From Actinomycetota bacterium (GTDB lineage: Bacteria; Actinomycetota; Actinomycetes; S36-B12; CAIYMF01): 64,000 bases of DNA. Every line of letters starts with the position of its first letter. Positions within the stretch are counted from its first letter, which is position 1. The notes beneath the pieces were generated by a model. It ran no database searches and was not told the origin of the DNA. It was given only the letters and a program-made list of their open reading frames with translations. Shown one piece after another: positions 24,581 to 33,168 of the stretch. The translations under genes were made by a program, and so were the position numbers. The stretch is taken from NCBI GenBank assembly GCA_026393115.1, contig JAPLAU010000033.1, positions 110,938-174,937 of the forward strand, written 5' to 3'.

Positions 24581-26182
24581 TTAAGCGGATCGATGAACGA
24601 TGTCTCCATCAACCATGGTGAGGTGCACAGGAAGATCGACGACGTCAACGGGATTGGTGAGTGCGATGTCATCTCCCCACGCCACGAGATCGGCACGGTA
24701 GCCAACCCGCAGCATGCCTGCTTGGTGCGGGTCTCCGGTGGCAAGGGCTGCGTTCACCGTGTACCCGGCGAGCGTTTCCAGACCTGTTAACGGTCGGCTT
24801 CGACCGATTGGTCCATGCGCCGGCCGGTCAGGCGCTCGACGCAATTGTGCCGACAGAAACCCAAGCCGTGGGTCGTACGGTGCCACGGGCCAGTCAGAAC
24901 CTAGCACCACGAGATCTCCGTCAGCCGAGAGGTCACCGGAGGGCATGACGTGATGGCAACGCGGCTGACCCAGACGGGTTGACCACGGATCTAACAGGTC
25001 GGGAGTGAGCCAGCGTAAGTGAATGGGCTGCATCGACGCAGTGACTCCGAGCTGCTTGAATCGAGCAATTGTCGAGTCAGGCACCGTCTCGATGTGTTCA
25101 ATTCGGTGACGCCGTGAACTAGCCGGCAAGGCCTCGTACGTGTCGAGAACTTCGCGTACTGCACGATCTCCGATTGCGTGGGTGGTCAGGCGAAACCCCG
25201 CTGAATCGAATCGTTTGATCGTGGCGCGGTAGAGCTCGGGGTCAGGCCACATGGGATCTAAACCGTCTCCGTGAGTATCGGGCTCCTCCAGCCATGCCGT
25301 GCCGGTATCAATCACGCCGTCAATCATGAATTTGGCGCCGTCACCTTGCCACCGTCGGCCGTGAATATCGCGACTGCGCAACAGTTCAGTAAGTGTTGAC
25401 TCGTCGAGGGTGGGGTCGACGAAATAGTGAACATGCACCCGCATACCGAGCCGGCCTGACTGCTCAAGTGCTGTCAGCACGCCCGGGGTCGTGGCGTCAG
25501 CATTCATCTGGTGAATACCGGTGATGCCCACTGCATTCTGAGCCGCGATAGCTTCCGCGTACCACCGTAAGCGATCGTCGTCGCTGGGCTCAGGCCGATT
25601 GTCGAGCACTGCCTGGATGGCCGACATTTCGCGCAACTCACCCGTCGGTGAGCCGTTGTCGTCAACCACGATGAACGAGCCATCGTTGAACTCCCGCGAG
25701 CCTGTTACCCCCGCAAGTCGCAGCGCATGAGCATTAGCAAAGCCAGTGTGCACGTCAAGGGCGTAGATCAACGCAGGCCCGTCTCCTGCTGCGTCGTCAA
25801 TGAGCGAGTGATGGAAGGCAGCCCCTTCCAAGGCCGAGTATTCGAAGGCGAATCCGACAATCCACTCCCCCGGGCCCACACGACGGCGTTCAGCCGCCAG
25901 TACCTCACGAACCCCAGTGAGTGTGTCGACCCGGTCGAAGGATGGACCCTGGCCGAACTCGGCGCCGATGAATAGATGCTGGTGCCCGTCGACGAGTCCG
26001 GGTGTGACGTGCCAGCCTTGGGCATCGATTACCTCGGTACGTGCATCGCACACGTCGCGGATGGAGTCGCTATCGCCAATCGCCACGATTTTGCCCTCAT
26101 CGATTGCGACTGCGGTCGCCGTCGGGAAGTCGGGGTCCATTGTGCGAATCGAAGCGTTGATGACGGCGCGCTGAGCGGGCAT
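24581..26182 (-). CDS. YtcJ-type amidohydrolase (Amidohydro_3), paralogue
   Basis: A 533-aa paralogue of the neighbouring gene with the same architecture. Motifs are INASIRTMDPDFPTATAVAIDEGKIVAIGD, the metal motif in GLVDGHQHLFIGAEFG, ALDVHTGFANAHALRLAG, AKFMIDGVIDTGTAWLEEPD, LTTHAIGDRAVREVLD, HRIEHIETVPD and LGSDWPVAPYDPRLG. It is the first gene of a leftward pair and is divergent from the amidase by 70 bp. Sequence divergence between the two suggests different substrates rather than a recent copy. Confidence 0.9.
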   Translation of the reverse strand: MPAQRAVINASIRTMDPDFPTATAVAIDEGKIVAIGDSDSIRDVCDARTEVIDAQGWHVTPGLVDGHQHLFIGAEFGQGPSFDRVDTLTGVREVLAAERRRVGPGEWIVGFAFEYSALEGAAFHHSLIDDAAGDGPALIYALDVHTGFANAHALRLAGVTGSREFNDGSFIVVDDNGSPTGELREMSAIQAVLDNRPEPSDDDRLRWYAEAIAAQNAVGITGIHQMNADATTPGVLTALEQSGRLGMRVHVHYFVDPTLDESTLTELLRSRDIHGRRWQGDGAKFMIDGVIDTGTAWLEEPDTHGDGLDPMWPDPELYRATIKRFDSAGFRLTTHAIGDRAVREVLDTYEALPASSRRHRIEHIETVPDSTIARFKQLGVTASMQPIHLRWLTPDLLDPWSTRLGQPRCHHVMPSGDLSADGDLVVLGSDWPVAPYDPRLGFLSAQLRRAPDRPAHGPIGRSRPLTGLETLAGYTVNAALATGDPHQAGMLRVGYRADLVAWGDDIALTNPVDVVDLPVHLTMVDGDIVHRSA

Positions 26183-26252
26183 CGCTCCTCCTTGGGATTA
26201 GCTAACGGTCGGACGCTAGCAGAGGCCATCCGCTACCGTGGGGCGCTAGGCA

Positions 26253-27719
26253 ATGACTGCGAGAGAGGGCGGGCTGGTGGACGACATTGTGTACGGCTCA
26301 GCAGTCGACACTCTGGCGGCGTTTCGGGCCCGAGAGTTGTCGCCCGTTGACGTGCTTGAGGCCGTCTTCGATCGAATAGACGAGGTAAACCCCGTCCTCA
26401 ACGCTCTCACCGAAGTAAATCGTGAGTCGGCTCGTGCGGGCGCACTCGAGGCCGAACGACGCTACGCCGGATCCGGAGGAGAGCCGCGGCCCCTTGAAGG
26501 TTTACCGGTGGCGGTCAAAGAAGAGCAACCAGTGGTTGGCTGGCCGATGCGCTACGGATCGCTGCTCACTGAAGGTCAGGTGGGTGAAGCAACCCACCCC
26601 GTTGTCGAGCGGCTCATCGATGCGGGCGCCGTGCTTCACGCGCGCACCACCACACCTGAATTTAGTTGTGCGGCAATGACACACAGCGCCCTGTGGGGTG
26701 TCACACGTAATCCATGGAATCTTGATCTCTCTCCCGGCGGTTCCTCCGGCGGTAGCGCTGCCGCACTTGCCGCCGGCATGGCATTCTTGGCCACCGGATC
26801 CGACATCGGTGGCTCAATCCGCATCCCGTCGTCGTTCTGTGGCCTCATCGGTTTCAAGCCGCCCTACGGACGCGTCCCCGCACTTCCTCCCTATAACTTC
26901 GATGTTTTCTGTCACGACGGTCCGATGGCGCGCTCAGTCGGTGACTGCGCCCTCTTTGAGAACACCATCGTGGGTCCGCATCCAGCAGACCATGTGTCAC
27001 TGAGTCCCGCGCTTGTCATCCCCGACGAATTGCCCGGCATCGAGGGGATGCGCATTGGATTGGTGCCGCGACTTGGTGACTTCCTCGTCGATCCGGAGGT
27101 GGTGGCAGCAACGCGTGCTTTCGGTGAGGTACTCGCACGGGCAGGTGCGCTTGTCGAAGAAATCACGCTACCCATGACCCAAGACCTCATCAGTGATGCG
27201 GCGCTCGCCCACTACGGCGCGCTGATGGGACCGTCAATGCAGGTGAGTGTCGACGATCCGCGACTGATGGACTACACGCGCGATTTCCTCAAGCGCTCTA
27301 TGAACGGACTCGCCCGAGTGGGCATCGTGCCGGGACAACTGCTTGAGGCCAAGGTTCATTCGATCCTGAGTGATGCTTTCGAGCGCTTTGACGCCTTGGT
27401 TGTCTACACTCTTGGAACGCTGGGGTTAGCAGCCGACTTCAGCACCGACCGCGATGTCGTCACGATCGAGGGTGAAACGTTGGACTTCTACTTGATGTCG
27501 GCGACCACACCCGTGTTCAATATTGCAAGCAGACATCCAGTGCTGAACGTGCCATCTGGAATCTCCTCCACCGGAGTTCCCATGGGTGTGCAGATCGTTG
27601 CGCCGACCTACGACGACGTCACCGCGTTCCGAATTGGCGCCGCCGCTGAGCGAGAAATGCGCTGGTGGGCCGATCCGCAGTGGCGGCCTTCTGTAGATCG
27701 GCACGGAATCGGTCTATGA
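26253..27719 (+). CDS. Amidase-signature family hydrolase
   Basis: A 488-aa amidase with the Ser-cisSer-Lys triad. The Lys is in LPVAVKEEQPVVGW, and the Gly/Ser-rich core LSPGGSSGGSAAALAAGMAFLATGSDIGGSIRIPSSFCGLIGFKPPYGR contains the cis-Ser and the Ser nucleophile. The C-terminus has GVPMGVQIVAPTYDD. It probably hydrolyses an amide, carbamate or acyl-amino bond in the cytosol. Its stop overlaps the first permease gene by 4 bp (ATGA), so it leads an operon of importer genes and likely acts on the imported compound. Confidence 0.92.
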   Translation: MTAREGGLVDDIVYGSAVDTLAAFRARELSPVDVLEAVFDRIDEVNPVLNALTEVNRESARAGALEAERRYAGSGGEPRPLEGLPVAVKEEQPVVGWPMRYGSLLTEGQVGEATHPVVERLIDAGAVLHARTTTPEFSCAAMTHSALWGVTRNPWNLDLSPGGSSGGSAAALAAGMAFLATGSDIGGSIRIPSSFCGLIGFKPPYGRVPALPPYNFDVFCHDGPMARSVGDCALFENTIVGPHPADHVSLSPALVIPDELPGIEGMRIGLVPRLGDFLVDPEVVAATRAFGEVLARAGALVEEITLPMTQDLISDAALAHYGALMGPSMQVSVDDPRLMDYTRDFLKRSMNGLARVGIVPGQLLEAKVHSILSDAFERFDALVVYTLGTLGLAADFSTDRDVVTIEGETLDFYLMSATTPVFNIASRHPVLNVPSGISSTGVPMGVQIVAPTYDDVTAFRIGAAAEREMRWWADPQWRPSVDRHGIGL

Positions 27720-28669
27720 GCCTTGGTCGGTTTCTTCTTGGACGGTTGATCGCACTCGTTGTCACGTTGTTGCTCGCGAGCCTTGCGGTGTACGGGGCAC
27801 TGTATCTAGCCCCGGGTACTCCCCTTTCGTTCCTGACCCGAGGACGCACCGTCACACCCGAAGAACTGGCAGCCATCAAAGCTCAGTACCACCTCGATGA
27901 AGGGTTCTTGTCGCAGTACGGCCACTGGGTTGCCGGCGTACTGCACGGTGACTTTGGTACGTCGATTCTCGGTAAGGCTCCGGTGTTGTCATTACTGGGA
28001 GGCCGGGCCTTCAACACGTTCATGCTCGTTGCCTTTGCCAGCATCATCATTTTGATTATCGGGTTGACGGTCGGAATCACTGCCGGACTTAAGCGCGGCT
28101 GGGTTGACCGCTCGTTGATGGTTGGCGCTACTGGGGCGATGGCGGTGCCTGCCTTCGTCGCGGCAATCGTGTTGGTGCTGATCTTCGCCGTCAACCTGCA
28201 CTGGTTCCCGGTATTCGGGGCGGGTGACAGTTTGGGTGACCGGCTGTACCACCTCGTTTTACCCGGCATCGCCTTAGCCCTTGCGTCCGTGGCCTACGTC
28301 GCGCGCCTGACCAGAGCAGCCGTGCGCACTGAGGCCGATTCCGATCACGTACAGACGGCGGTGAGTCGCGGTCTACCACGTGGCGCCGTGATCTCGCGGC
28401 ATGTCTTGCGCAACGCAATGATCCCCATCGTCACGGTGGCCGGTCTGACCATTGGAAGCCTCATCGCGGGGGCTGTGGTCATTGAGCAAGTGTTCCAACT
28501 CAACGGCTTGGGCAGTTACCTCGTGCAAGCAGTAGGACAGAAGGACTTTCCGGTGGTGCAGGCCATCGTGCTTATTCTGGTGGCCGTATTCATCGTGCTG
28601 AACACGGTGGTTGACGTCCTCTACGCCGTTCTCGATCCACGCATCTCGGCGGGGAGGCAGTCGGCATGA
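27716..28669 (+). CDS. ABC importer permease, DppB/OppB type
   Basis: A 317-aa inner-membrane permease. It has an N-terminal membrane helix (FLLGRLIALVVTLLLASLAVYGALYLAPGTPLSFL), the DppB-type LDEGFLSQYGHWVAGVLHGDFGTSI segment and the coupling loop ARLTRAAVRTEADSDHVQTAVSRGLPRGAVISRHVLRNA. VIEQVFQLNGLGSYLVQAV and a final helix before DVLYAVLDPRI follow. The start at 27716 overlaps the amidase stop. It pairs with the next permease to form the channel of a peptide/opine/nickel-type importer. Confidence 0.93.
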   Translation: MSLGRFLLGRLIALVVTLLLASLAVYGALYLAPGTPLSFLTRGRTVTPEELAAIKAQYHLDEGFLSQYGHWVAGVLHGDFGTSILGKAPVLSLLGGRAFNTFMLVAFASIIILIIGLTVGITAGLKRGWVDRSLMVGATGAMAVPAFVAAIVLVLIFAVNLHWFPVFGAGDSLGDRLYHLVLPGIALALASVAYVARLTRAAVRTEADSDHVQTAVSRGLPRGAVISRHVLRNAMIPIVTVAGLTIGSLIAGAVVIEQVFQLNGLGSYLVQAVGQKDFPVVQAIVLILVAVFIVLNTVVDVLYAVLDPRISAGRQSA

Positions 28670-29544
28670 GCATTCTTGCTGTGCAGTCAGCGTCACCTGA
28701 ACCTGTTGAGATGCCGACGTCGTCAGCCGGTCGTGCGCACCGGATGGGCGTCGGTGCATGGATCGCGCTCGGGATCCTCGTCTTCTTCATGTTGGTCGCG
28801 CTATTAGGTCCTCTACTGATATCCACAGATCCGGCATCGATCAGTTTGATGGACTCATTTGGCCCACCTCAACCCGGTCATCCGCTCGGCTTTGACGGCC
28901 AAGGTCGCGATCTTTTAGCTCGACTTGTCTACGGTGCCCGTTCGTCGATGCTGGGGCCGATTCTTGTGGTACTCATTTCGACCGTACTCGGCGGAACTAT
29001 CGCTTTGAGTGCTGCGTGGATTGGCGGTGCCTACGACGCCGTTGTGGCCCGCGTCATCGACGCGCTCTTCGCGTTTCCCGGTCTACTTCTGGCGATCCTC
29101 GCCGTCTCGCTCGTCGGTCCGGGATTGCTGGCCGCGTCGATCGCGCTCTCGATTGGCTACACACCGTATGTCGCGCGGATTATCCGCAGTGCGGCTCTGC
29201 AGGAGCGCAGCCTTCCGTACGTTTCGGCGCTCACTGTGCAGGGTTTGGGCGGAACGAGCATTGTGCTGCGCCATATCTTGCCCAATGTGAGCGGAATCAT
29301 TGTGGCGGCAGCGACGCTGTCGTACGGTTACGCACTTATTGATCTGGCTGCCCTGTCGTTCATCGGCCTCGGTGTGCAACCACCGGCCAGCGACTGGGGT
29401 GTGATGGTGGCAGACGGCGTGCCAGGGCTTCTGCAGGGATATCCGCAGGAATCGCTGTATGCCAGTGCCTGCATCGTGTTGGTCGTTGGCGCAGTGAACT
29501 TCTTGGGTGACCGCCTGACCGAAACTGCGGAGGGTGGCCGATGA
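28666..29544 (+). CDS. ABC importer permease, DppC/OppC type
   Basis: A 292-aa permease with an N-terminal helix (WIALGILVFFMLVALLGPLLI), the HPLGFDGQGRDLLARLVYGARSS segment diagnostic of DppC/OppC, further helices and the coupling loop LPYVSALTVQGLGGTSIVLRHILPNV. It ends LYASACIVLVVGAVNFLGDRLTE. ATGA overlap with the previous gene and with the following ATPase gene shows tight translational coupling. Confidence 0.93.
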   Translation: MSILAVQSASPEPVEMPTSSAGRAHRMGVGAWIALGILVFFMLVALLGPLLISTDPASISLMDSFGPPQPGHPLGFDGQGRDLLARLVYGARSSMLGPILVVLISTVLGGTIALSAAWIGGAYDAVVARVIDALFAFPGLLLAILAVSLVGPGLLAASIALSIGYTPYVARIIRSAALQERSLPYVSALTVQGLGGTSIVLRHILPNVSGIIVAAATLSYGYALIDLAALSFIGLGVQPPASDWGVMVADGVPGLLQGYPQESLYASACIVLVVGAVNFLGDRLTETAEGGR

Positions 29545-30545
29545 GCGCCCTGCTGGAAGTCGACGGCCTAACGGTGACCTTGCCAGTCGCAGGACTACAG
29601 CAACCGGTACTGCGTGACATCTCGTTCACTCTGGGGCAAGGTGAGGCACTCGGACTTGTCGGTGAATCTGGCTCCGGTAAGTCGATGACGGCGCGGGCCA
29701 TTGGGCGGCTGCTACCGCCCGGTGCCCAATGCGAAGGCCGCATCTCGTTCGATGGCGACAGCGTGCTTGAACTTGATGGGGCTGGTTTACGTACCTACCG
29801 CACCCACGGCGTCGCCATGATCTTTCAAGACCCGCGTGCCTCAATTAACCCCGTGCGCCGCGTGGGCGATTTCCTCACCGAAGCCCTAGTCACCAACGAG
29901 GGAGTCAAGCAAGATGACGCGAACACACGCGCCGCGGAACTGCTCGATGCGGTAGGCATCGATGATCCACGACGGCGGATGCGACAGTACCCGCATCAAC
30001 TGTCGGGCGGCATGTTGCAGCGAGTGATGATCGCTGCAGCCCTGTTGATCAATCCACGTCTGATACTCGCCGACGAGCCAACAACGGCGCTTGATGTGAC
30101 GACACAAGCCGAAGTAATGGCGATTCTCGACACCTTGCGCCGCGAACGCGGTGTCTCGATGCTGTTCATCACCCACGACCTTGAATTGGCAGCGGCCGTC
30201 TGCGACCGCACCGCGGTGATGTACGCGGGATTGCTGATGGAAGAGCAGCGCTCACTCAAACTCGACTCCGATCCCCTCCACCCCTACACGGCAGCTCTGG
30301 TTCAGGCACGACCGGACATCAGCGTGACGCACGAGCGGCTGCTGGCGATTCCCGGTCGCCCCTTGTCGGCGTTCGAGGCTCCCCCAGGCTGCGCCTTCGG
30401 ACCACGATGCCCTCACGCCGAGCCAGCCTGTGCGCAGGCAGTGCCTCCACTCCTCGACGTTGACACCGGACGCAGCCGCTGCCGACGCCTTCCAGAACTG
30501 CGCGGCACGATGGGCGCCAAGAGCGCGGGGGCTGGCAATGGCTGA
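29541..30545 (+). CDS. ABC importer ATPase, DppD/OppD type
   Basis: A 334-aa ATPase. Walker A is GLVGESGSGKSMTAR, followed by a Q-loop MIFQDPRASINPVRRVG, the signature LSGGMLQRVMIAAALL, Walker B LILADEPTTALDVTTQ and the H-loop FITHDLELAAAVCDR. The C-terminal oligopeptide-transporter extension has PLSAFEAPPGCAFGPRCPHAEPACAQA, which in this family holds cysteines for an Fe-S cluster. It begins with an ATGA overlap and its end overlaps the next ATPase by 8 bp. Confidence 0.94.
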   Translation: MSALLEVDGLTVTLPVAGLQQPVLRDISFTLGQGEALGLVGESGSGKSMTARAIGRLLPPGAQCEGRISFDGDSVLELDGAGLRTYRTHGVAMIFQDPRASINPVRRVGDFLTEALVTNEGVKQDDANTRAAELLDAVGIDDPRRRMRQYPHQLSGGMLQRVMIAAALLINPRLILADEPTTALDVTTQAEVMAILDTLRRERGVSMLFITHDLELAAAVCDRTAVMYAGLLMEEQRSLKLDSDPLHPYTAALVQARPDISVTHERLLAIPGRPLSAFEAPPGCAFGPRCPHAEPACAQAVPPLLDVDTGRSRCRRLPELRGTMGAKSAGAGNG

Positions 30546-31410
30546 CACTGCGATTGTTGAAGTCATCGGTTTGCGCAAGACCTATCCCGTCACGCAAGAC
30601 GGCCAGCGCACTGACTTCGTCGCCGTAGACGATGTGTCCTTCTCCGTGCAACAAGGCAGTTCTCTGGCCATCGTGGGTGAATCAGGTTCGGGTAAATCAA
30701 CCATCGCCAAACTGTTGGTTGGACTTGAGCGAGTCACTGCGGGGACGATTCTCATTGATGGTGTAGACCGCACGGCCAAGCCGCGAGGCGCGCGGGCTCG
30801 TCGGCAGCGAGGTAGTGACGTACAGATTGTGTTCCAAGATCCGTATACCTCCCTCGACCGACGGCAAACCGTAGAAGCGGCCCTAGCCGAAGCAGTGCGC
30901 CTTCACTCGAACCTGGGCCGCGACCAAGTCGCACGCAGGGTCAAGGAATTGGCCGAGATGGTGGGCCTTGATCAGCGCCAGGCCGAGGCTCGACCCATTG
31001 CGCTGTCCGGTGGTCAGCGTCAGCGGGTAGCCATCGCCCGCGCGTTGGCGGCCGAGCCGCGTGTTCTGATTCTGGACGAATCGGTGGCGGCCCTTGATGT
31101 GTCCATTCAGGCACAGATTCTCAACCTGCTCGCCGATATCCGTGAGGCCACCGGAGTCACTTATCTGCTGATTAGCCATGACCTAGCGGTCGTTCGGCAA
31201 CTGACTCGCGACGCAATCGTTATGCGCCGAGGGCAGGTTGTCGAAGCGGGGTCGACCGTAAGCGTGCTAGACCATCCTCAGGAGGCCTACACCCGTCGGT
31301 TGCGCGATAGCGTCCCACGTCCGGGTTGGGACCCCCACCAGATCTCCCGCGAGGGCGCCATCGCCACCGCGGACGACCAGAACACCGCCACGAAGGAGTC
31401 CGACCGGTGA
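30538..31410 (+). CDS. ABC importer ATPase, DppF/OppF type
   Basis: A 290-aa ATPase starting MADTAIVEVIGLRKTYPV at 30538. Walker A is VGESGSGKSTIAKLLVGL, with IVFQDPYTSLDRRQTV, signature LSGGQRQRVAIARALA, Walker B LILDESVAALDVSIQ and H-loop LLISHDLAVVRQL. The usual C-terminal Cys-rich extension is short or absent here, ending in a charged tail. The start inside the previous gene avoids a long unsupported N-terminal extension. It overlaps the lipoprotein gene by GTGA. Confidence 0.93.
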   Translation: MADTAIVEVIGLRKTYPVTQDGQRTDFVAVDDVSFSVQQGSSLAIVGESGSGKSTIAKLLVGLERVTAGTILIDGVDRTAKPRGARARRQRGSDVQIVFQDPYTSLDRRQTVEAALAEAVRLHSNLGRDQVARRVKELAEMVGLDQRQAEARPIALSGGQRQRVAIARALAAEPRVLILDESVAALDVSIQAQILNLLADIREATGVTYLLISHDLAVVRQLTRDAIVMRRGQVVEAGSTVSVLDHPQEAYTRRLRDSVPRPGWDPHQISREGAIATADDQNTATKESDR

Positions 31411-33074
31411 GAGTCAAAAGCATCACCCGCATTGCAATCCCGCTGACCACAGCGGCTATCGTGCTGGCCGCGTGTTCCTCAGGTGGAGGAGGTGGCGGTT
31501 CTTCCGCATCCGGTTCCGCTTCCGGAAGTGGAGCAAGCGGACTATCGCTTGTCGATCTCACCCCACCCGCTACTGCGCAGATCGACAAGGTCACGTGGAA
31601 CCTGTGGGAGGGCGAGCCCTACACCACCGATCCGTACACCTCGGCCGACTACAAGGAAAACACGGTCAACTCGAACATGTGCGAAACGCTCATGATCTAT
31701 GACCCCTCGTACCAGTTCAAGCCGTGGCTTGCGAAAGCCTTCAGCAACCCCGACCCGTTGACCTGGGTGTACGACCTGCGCGATGACGTCACGTTCTGGG
31801 ACGGTTCGAAGATGACCACCGATGACGTGGTGTTCAGCATGAACAAGAACCTCACCGATGCGACGTCGTTCTACCACTATCTGTACTCGAACGTGAAGAG
31901 CGTCACGGCCACCGGTGCGAACCAGGTGACGGTCAAGCTGACCGCTCCCGACTACTTGTTCAACCGCGAACTGGCCGACTATGCCGGCGTTGTGGTTCAG
32001 AAGAAGTTCTACGAGGCGCACGTCAAGGATGTCGGGTCGCCTGATGTGGGTGTCATGTGCACCGGACCGTTCCAGTTCACCTCGTGGACCAAGGGCGACA
32101 ACCTCACGTTGACCCGTTACGACGGTTGGTGGAACAAGGAGCAGACGCCCAAGGTGAAGTCCTTGGTGTTCAAGTTCCTCACCGATGAGGCCGCAATCAC
32201 CGCTGCTTTGCAGACCGGCGAAATCGACGGATCGTACGACCCGCCGCTTTCAGGGTTGTCGCAGTTGGCAACGAACACCACCGGCAAACTGTTCTACGGT
32301 TCCATGCCGTCGAACCTGACCTACACGTACACGAACCCGACGGGCGCCATGGCCAACCCGAAGATGCGTTTGGCGCTACAGAACGCGATTGACTGGAACG
32401 GAATCGCCAAGGTTGTCTTCAAGGACACTGCCGTTCCGATCAAGGCCGAACTGCCGCCGACGACCTTCGACGACGCGAAGGCTCAGCTTGAACCGGCCTA
32501 TGCTGCGCTTCCTGCCAATGGAACTCCTGACATCGCGAAGGCCAAGGCGCTTGTCGCCGAAGCCGGTGCCGATGCCCAGAAGCCAGTCATCATTGGCACG
32601 ATCGCAAGCGCCACCGGAAGTGCATTCGGAAACGCTGTCGTTGACGGCGCGAAGAAGGCTGGCATCAACGCCACTCTCAAGGTGATTCCGGTTGACCAGT
32701 ACACGAACTACCTGTACGACCCGAAGACTCGTGAAGGCGTCGACATGCTGTTCACTGACTTCTGGTCGAACATCCCGAACGCACTTGACTGGATGGGTAC
32801 GACGTCGACCAAGGGTTCCTCCTTCAACCAGTGGGGATACTCCGGAATCGATACCCTCTATCTGCAGGCGCGTGCTGAGAAGGATGACACCAAGCGCGGC
32901 CAACTGACTGCCGACATGATGAACAAGCTCGCTGGTGAGAACCTCACCATGGGCAACGGTCTGCAGCGTGCAAGTCGACTCTGGATGAACAACAAGATCA
33001 CCGGAGCTCCGGCCACGTTCACGTACGTGTATGCACCGTGGGCTCAGTACCTCGGTGGTACCGGCGCAAACTAG
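31407..33074 (+). CDS. ABC importer solute-binding lipoprotein (SBP_bac_5)
   Basis: A 555-aa lipoprotein. The GTG start follows AAGGAG. The signal ends with lipobox LAACSS and a Gly/Ser linker, so the protein is membrane-tethered outside the cell. The body is the peptide/nickel-binding class 5 fold, with KVTWNLWEGEPYTTDPYTSADY, FKPWLAKAFSNPDPLTWVYDLRDDVTFWDGSKMTTDDVVFS, GPFQFTSWTKGDNLTLTRYDGWW and MRLALQNAIDWNGIAKVVF. It is the last gene of the amidase-permease-ATPase operon and defines the substrate. The ligand cannot be read from sequence. A strong terminator follows. Confidence 0.93.
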   Translation: MRVKSITRIAIPLTTAAIVLAACSSGGGGGGSSASGSASGSGASGLSLVDLTPPATAQIDKVTWNLWEGEPYTTDPYTSADYKENTVNSNMCETLMIYDPSYQFKPWLAKAFSNPDPLTWVYDLRDDVTFWDGSKMTTDDVVFSMNKNLTDATSFYHYLYSNVKSVTATGANQVTVKLTAPDYLFNRELADYAGVVVQKKFYEAHVKDVGSPDVGVMCTGPFQFTSWTKGDNLTLTRYDGWWNKEQTPKVKSLVFKFLTDEAAITAALQTGEIDGSYDPPLSGLSQLATNTTGKLFYGSMPSNLTYTYTNPTGAMANPKMRLALQNAIDWNGIAKVVFKDTAVPIKAELPPTTFDDAKAQLEPAYAALPANGTPDIAKAKALVAEAGADAQKPVIIGTIASATGSAFGNAVVDGAKKAGINATLKVIPVDQYTNYLYDPKTREGVDMLFTDFWSNIPNALDWMGTTSTKGSSFNQWGYSGIDTLYLQARAEKDDTKRGQLTADMMNKLAGENLTMGNGLQRASRLWMNNKITGAPATFTYVYAPWAQYLGGTGAN

Positions 33075-33082
33075 ACACACAC

Positions 33083-33127
33083 ATGAGTCAGGGCCCTCGA
33101 CCACAACGGTCAGGGGCCCTGACTCAT
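33083..33127. terminator. Strong bidirectional hairpin terminator
   Basis: ATGAGTCAGGGCCC (33083-33096) pairs perfectly over 14 bp with GGGCCCTGACTCAT (33114-33127). An inner GACC/GGTC extends the stem. It lies 9 bp after the lipoprotein stop and 42 bp before the convergent oxidase stop. No long T-tract flanks it. Confidence 0.88.
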
Positions 33128-33168
33128 GCTCGGAGTTGAAAGACGTGCTCGATGCCGTAAGGGCCCCT

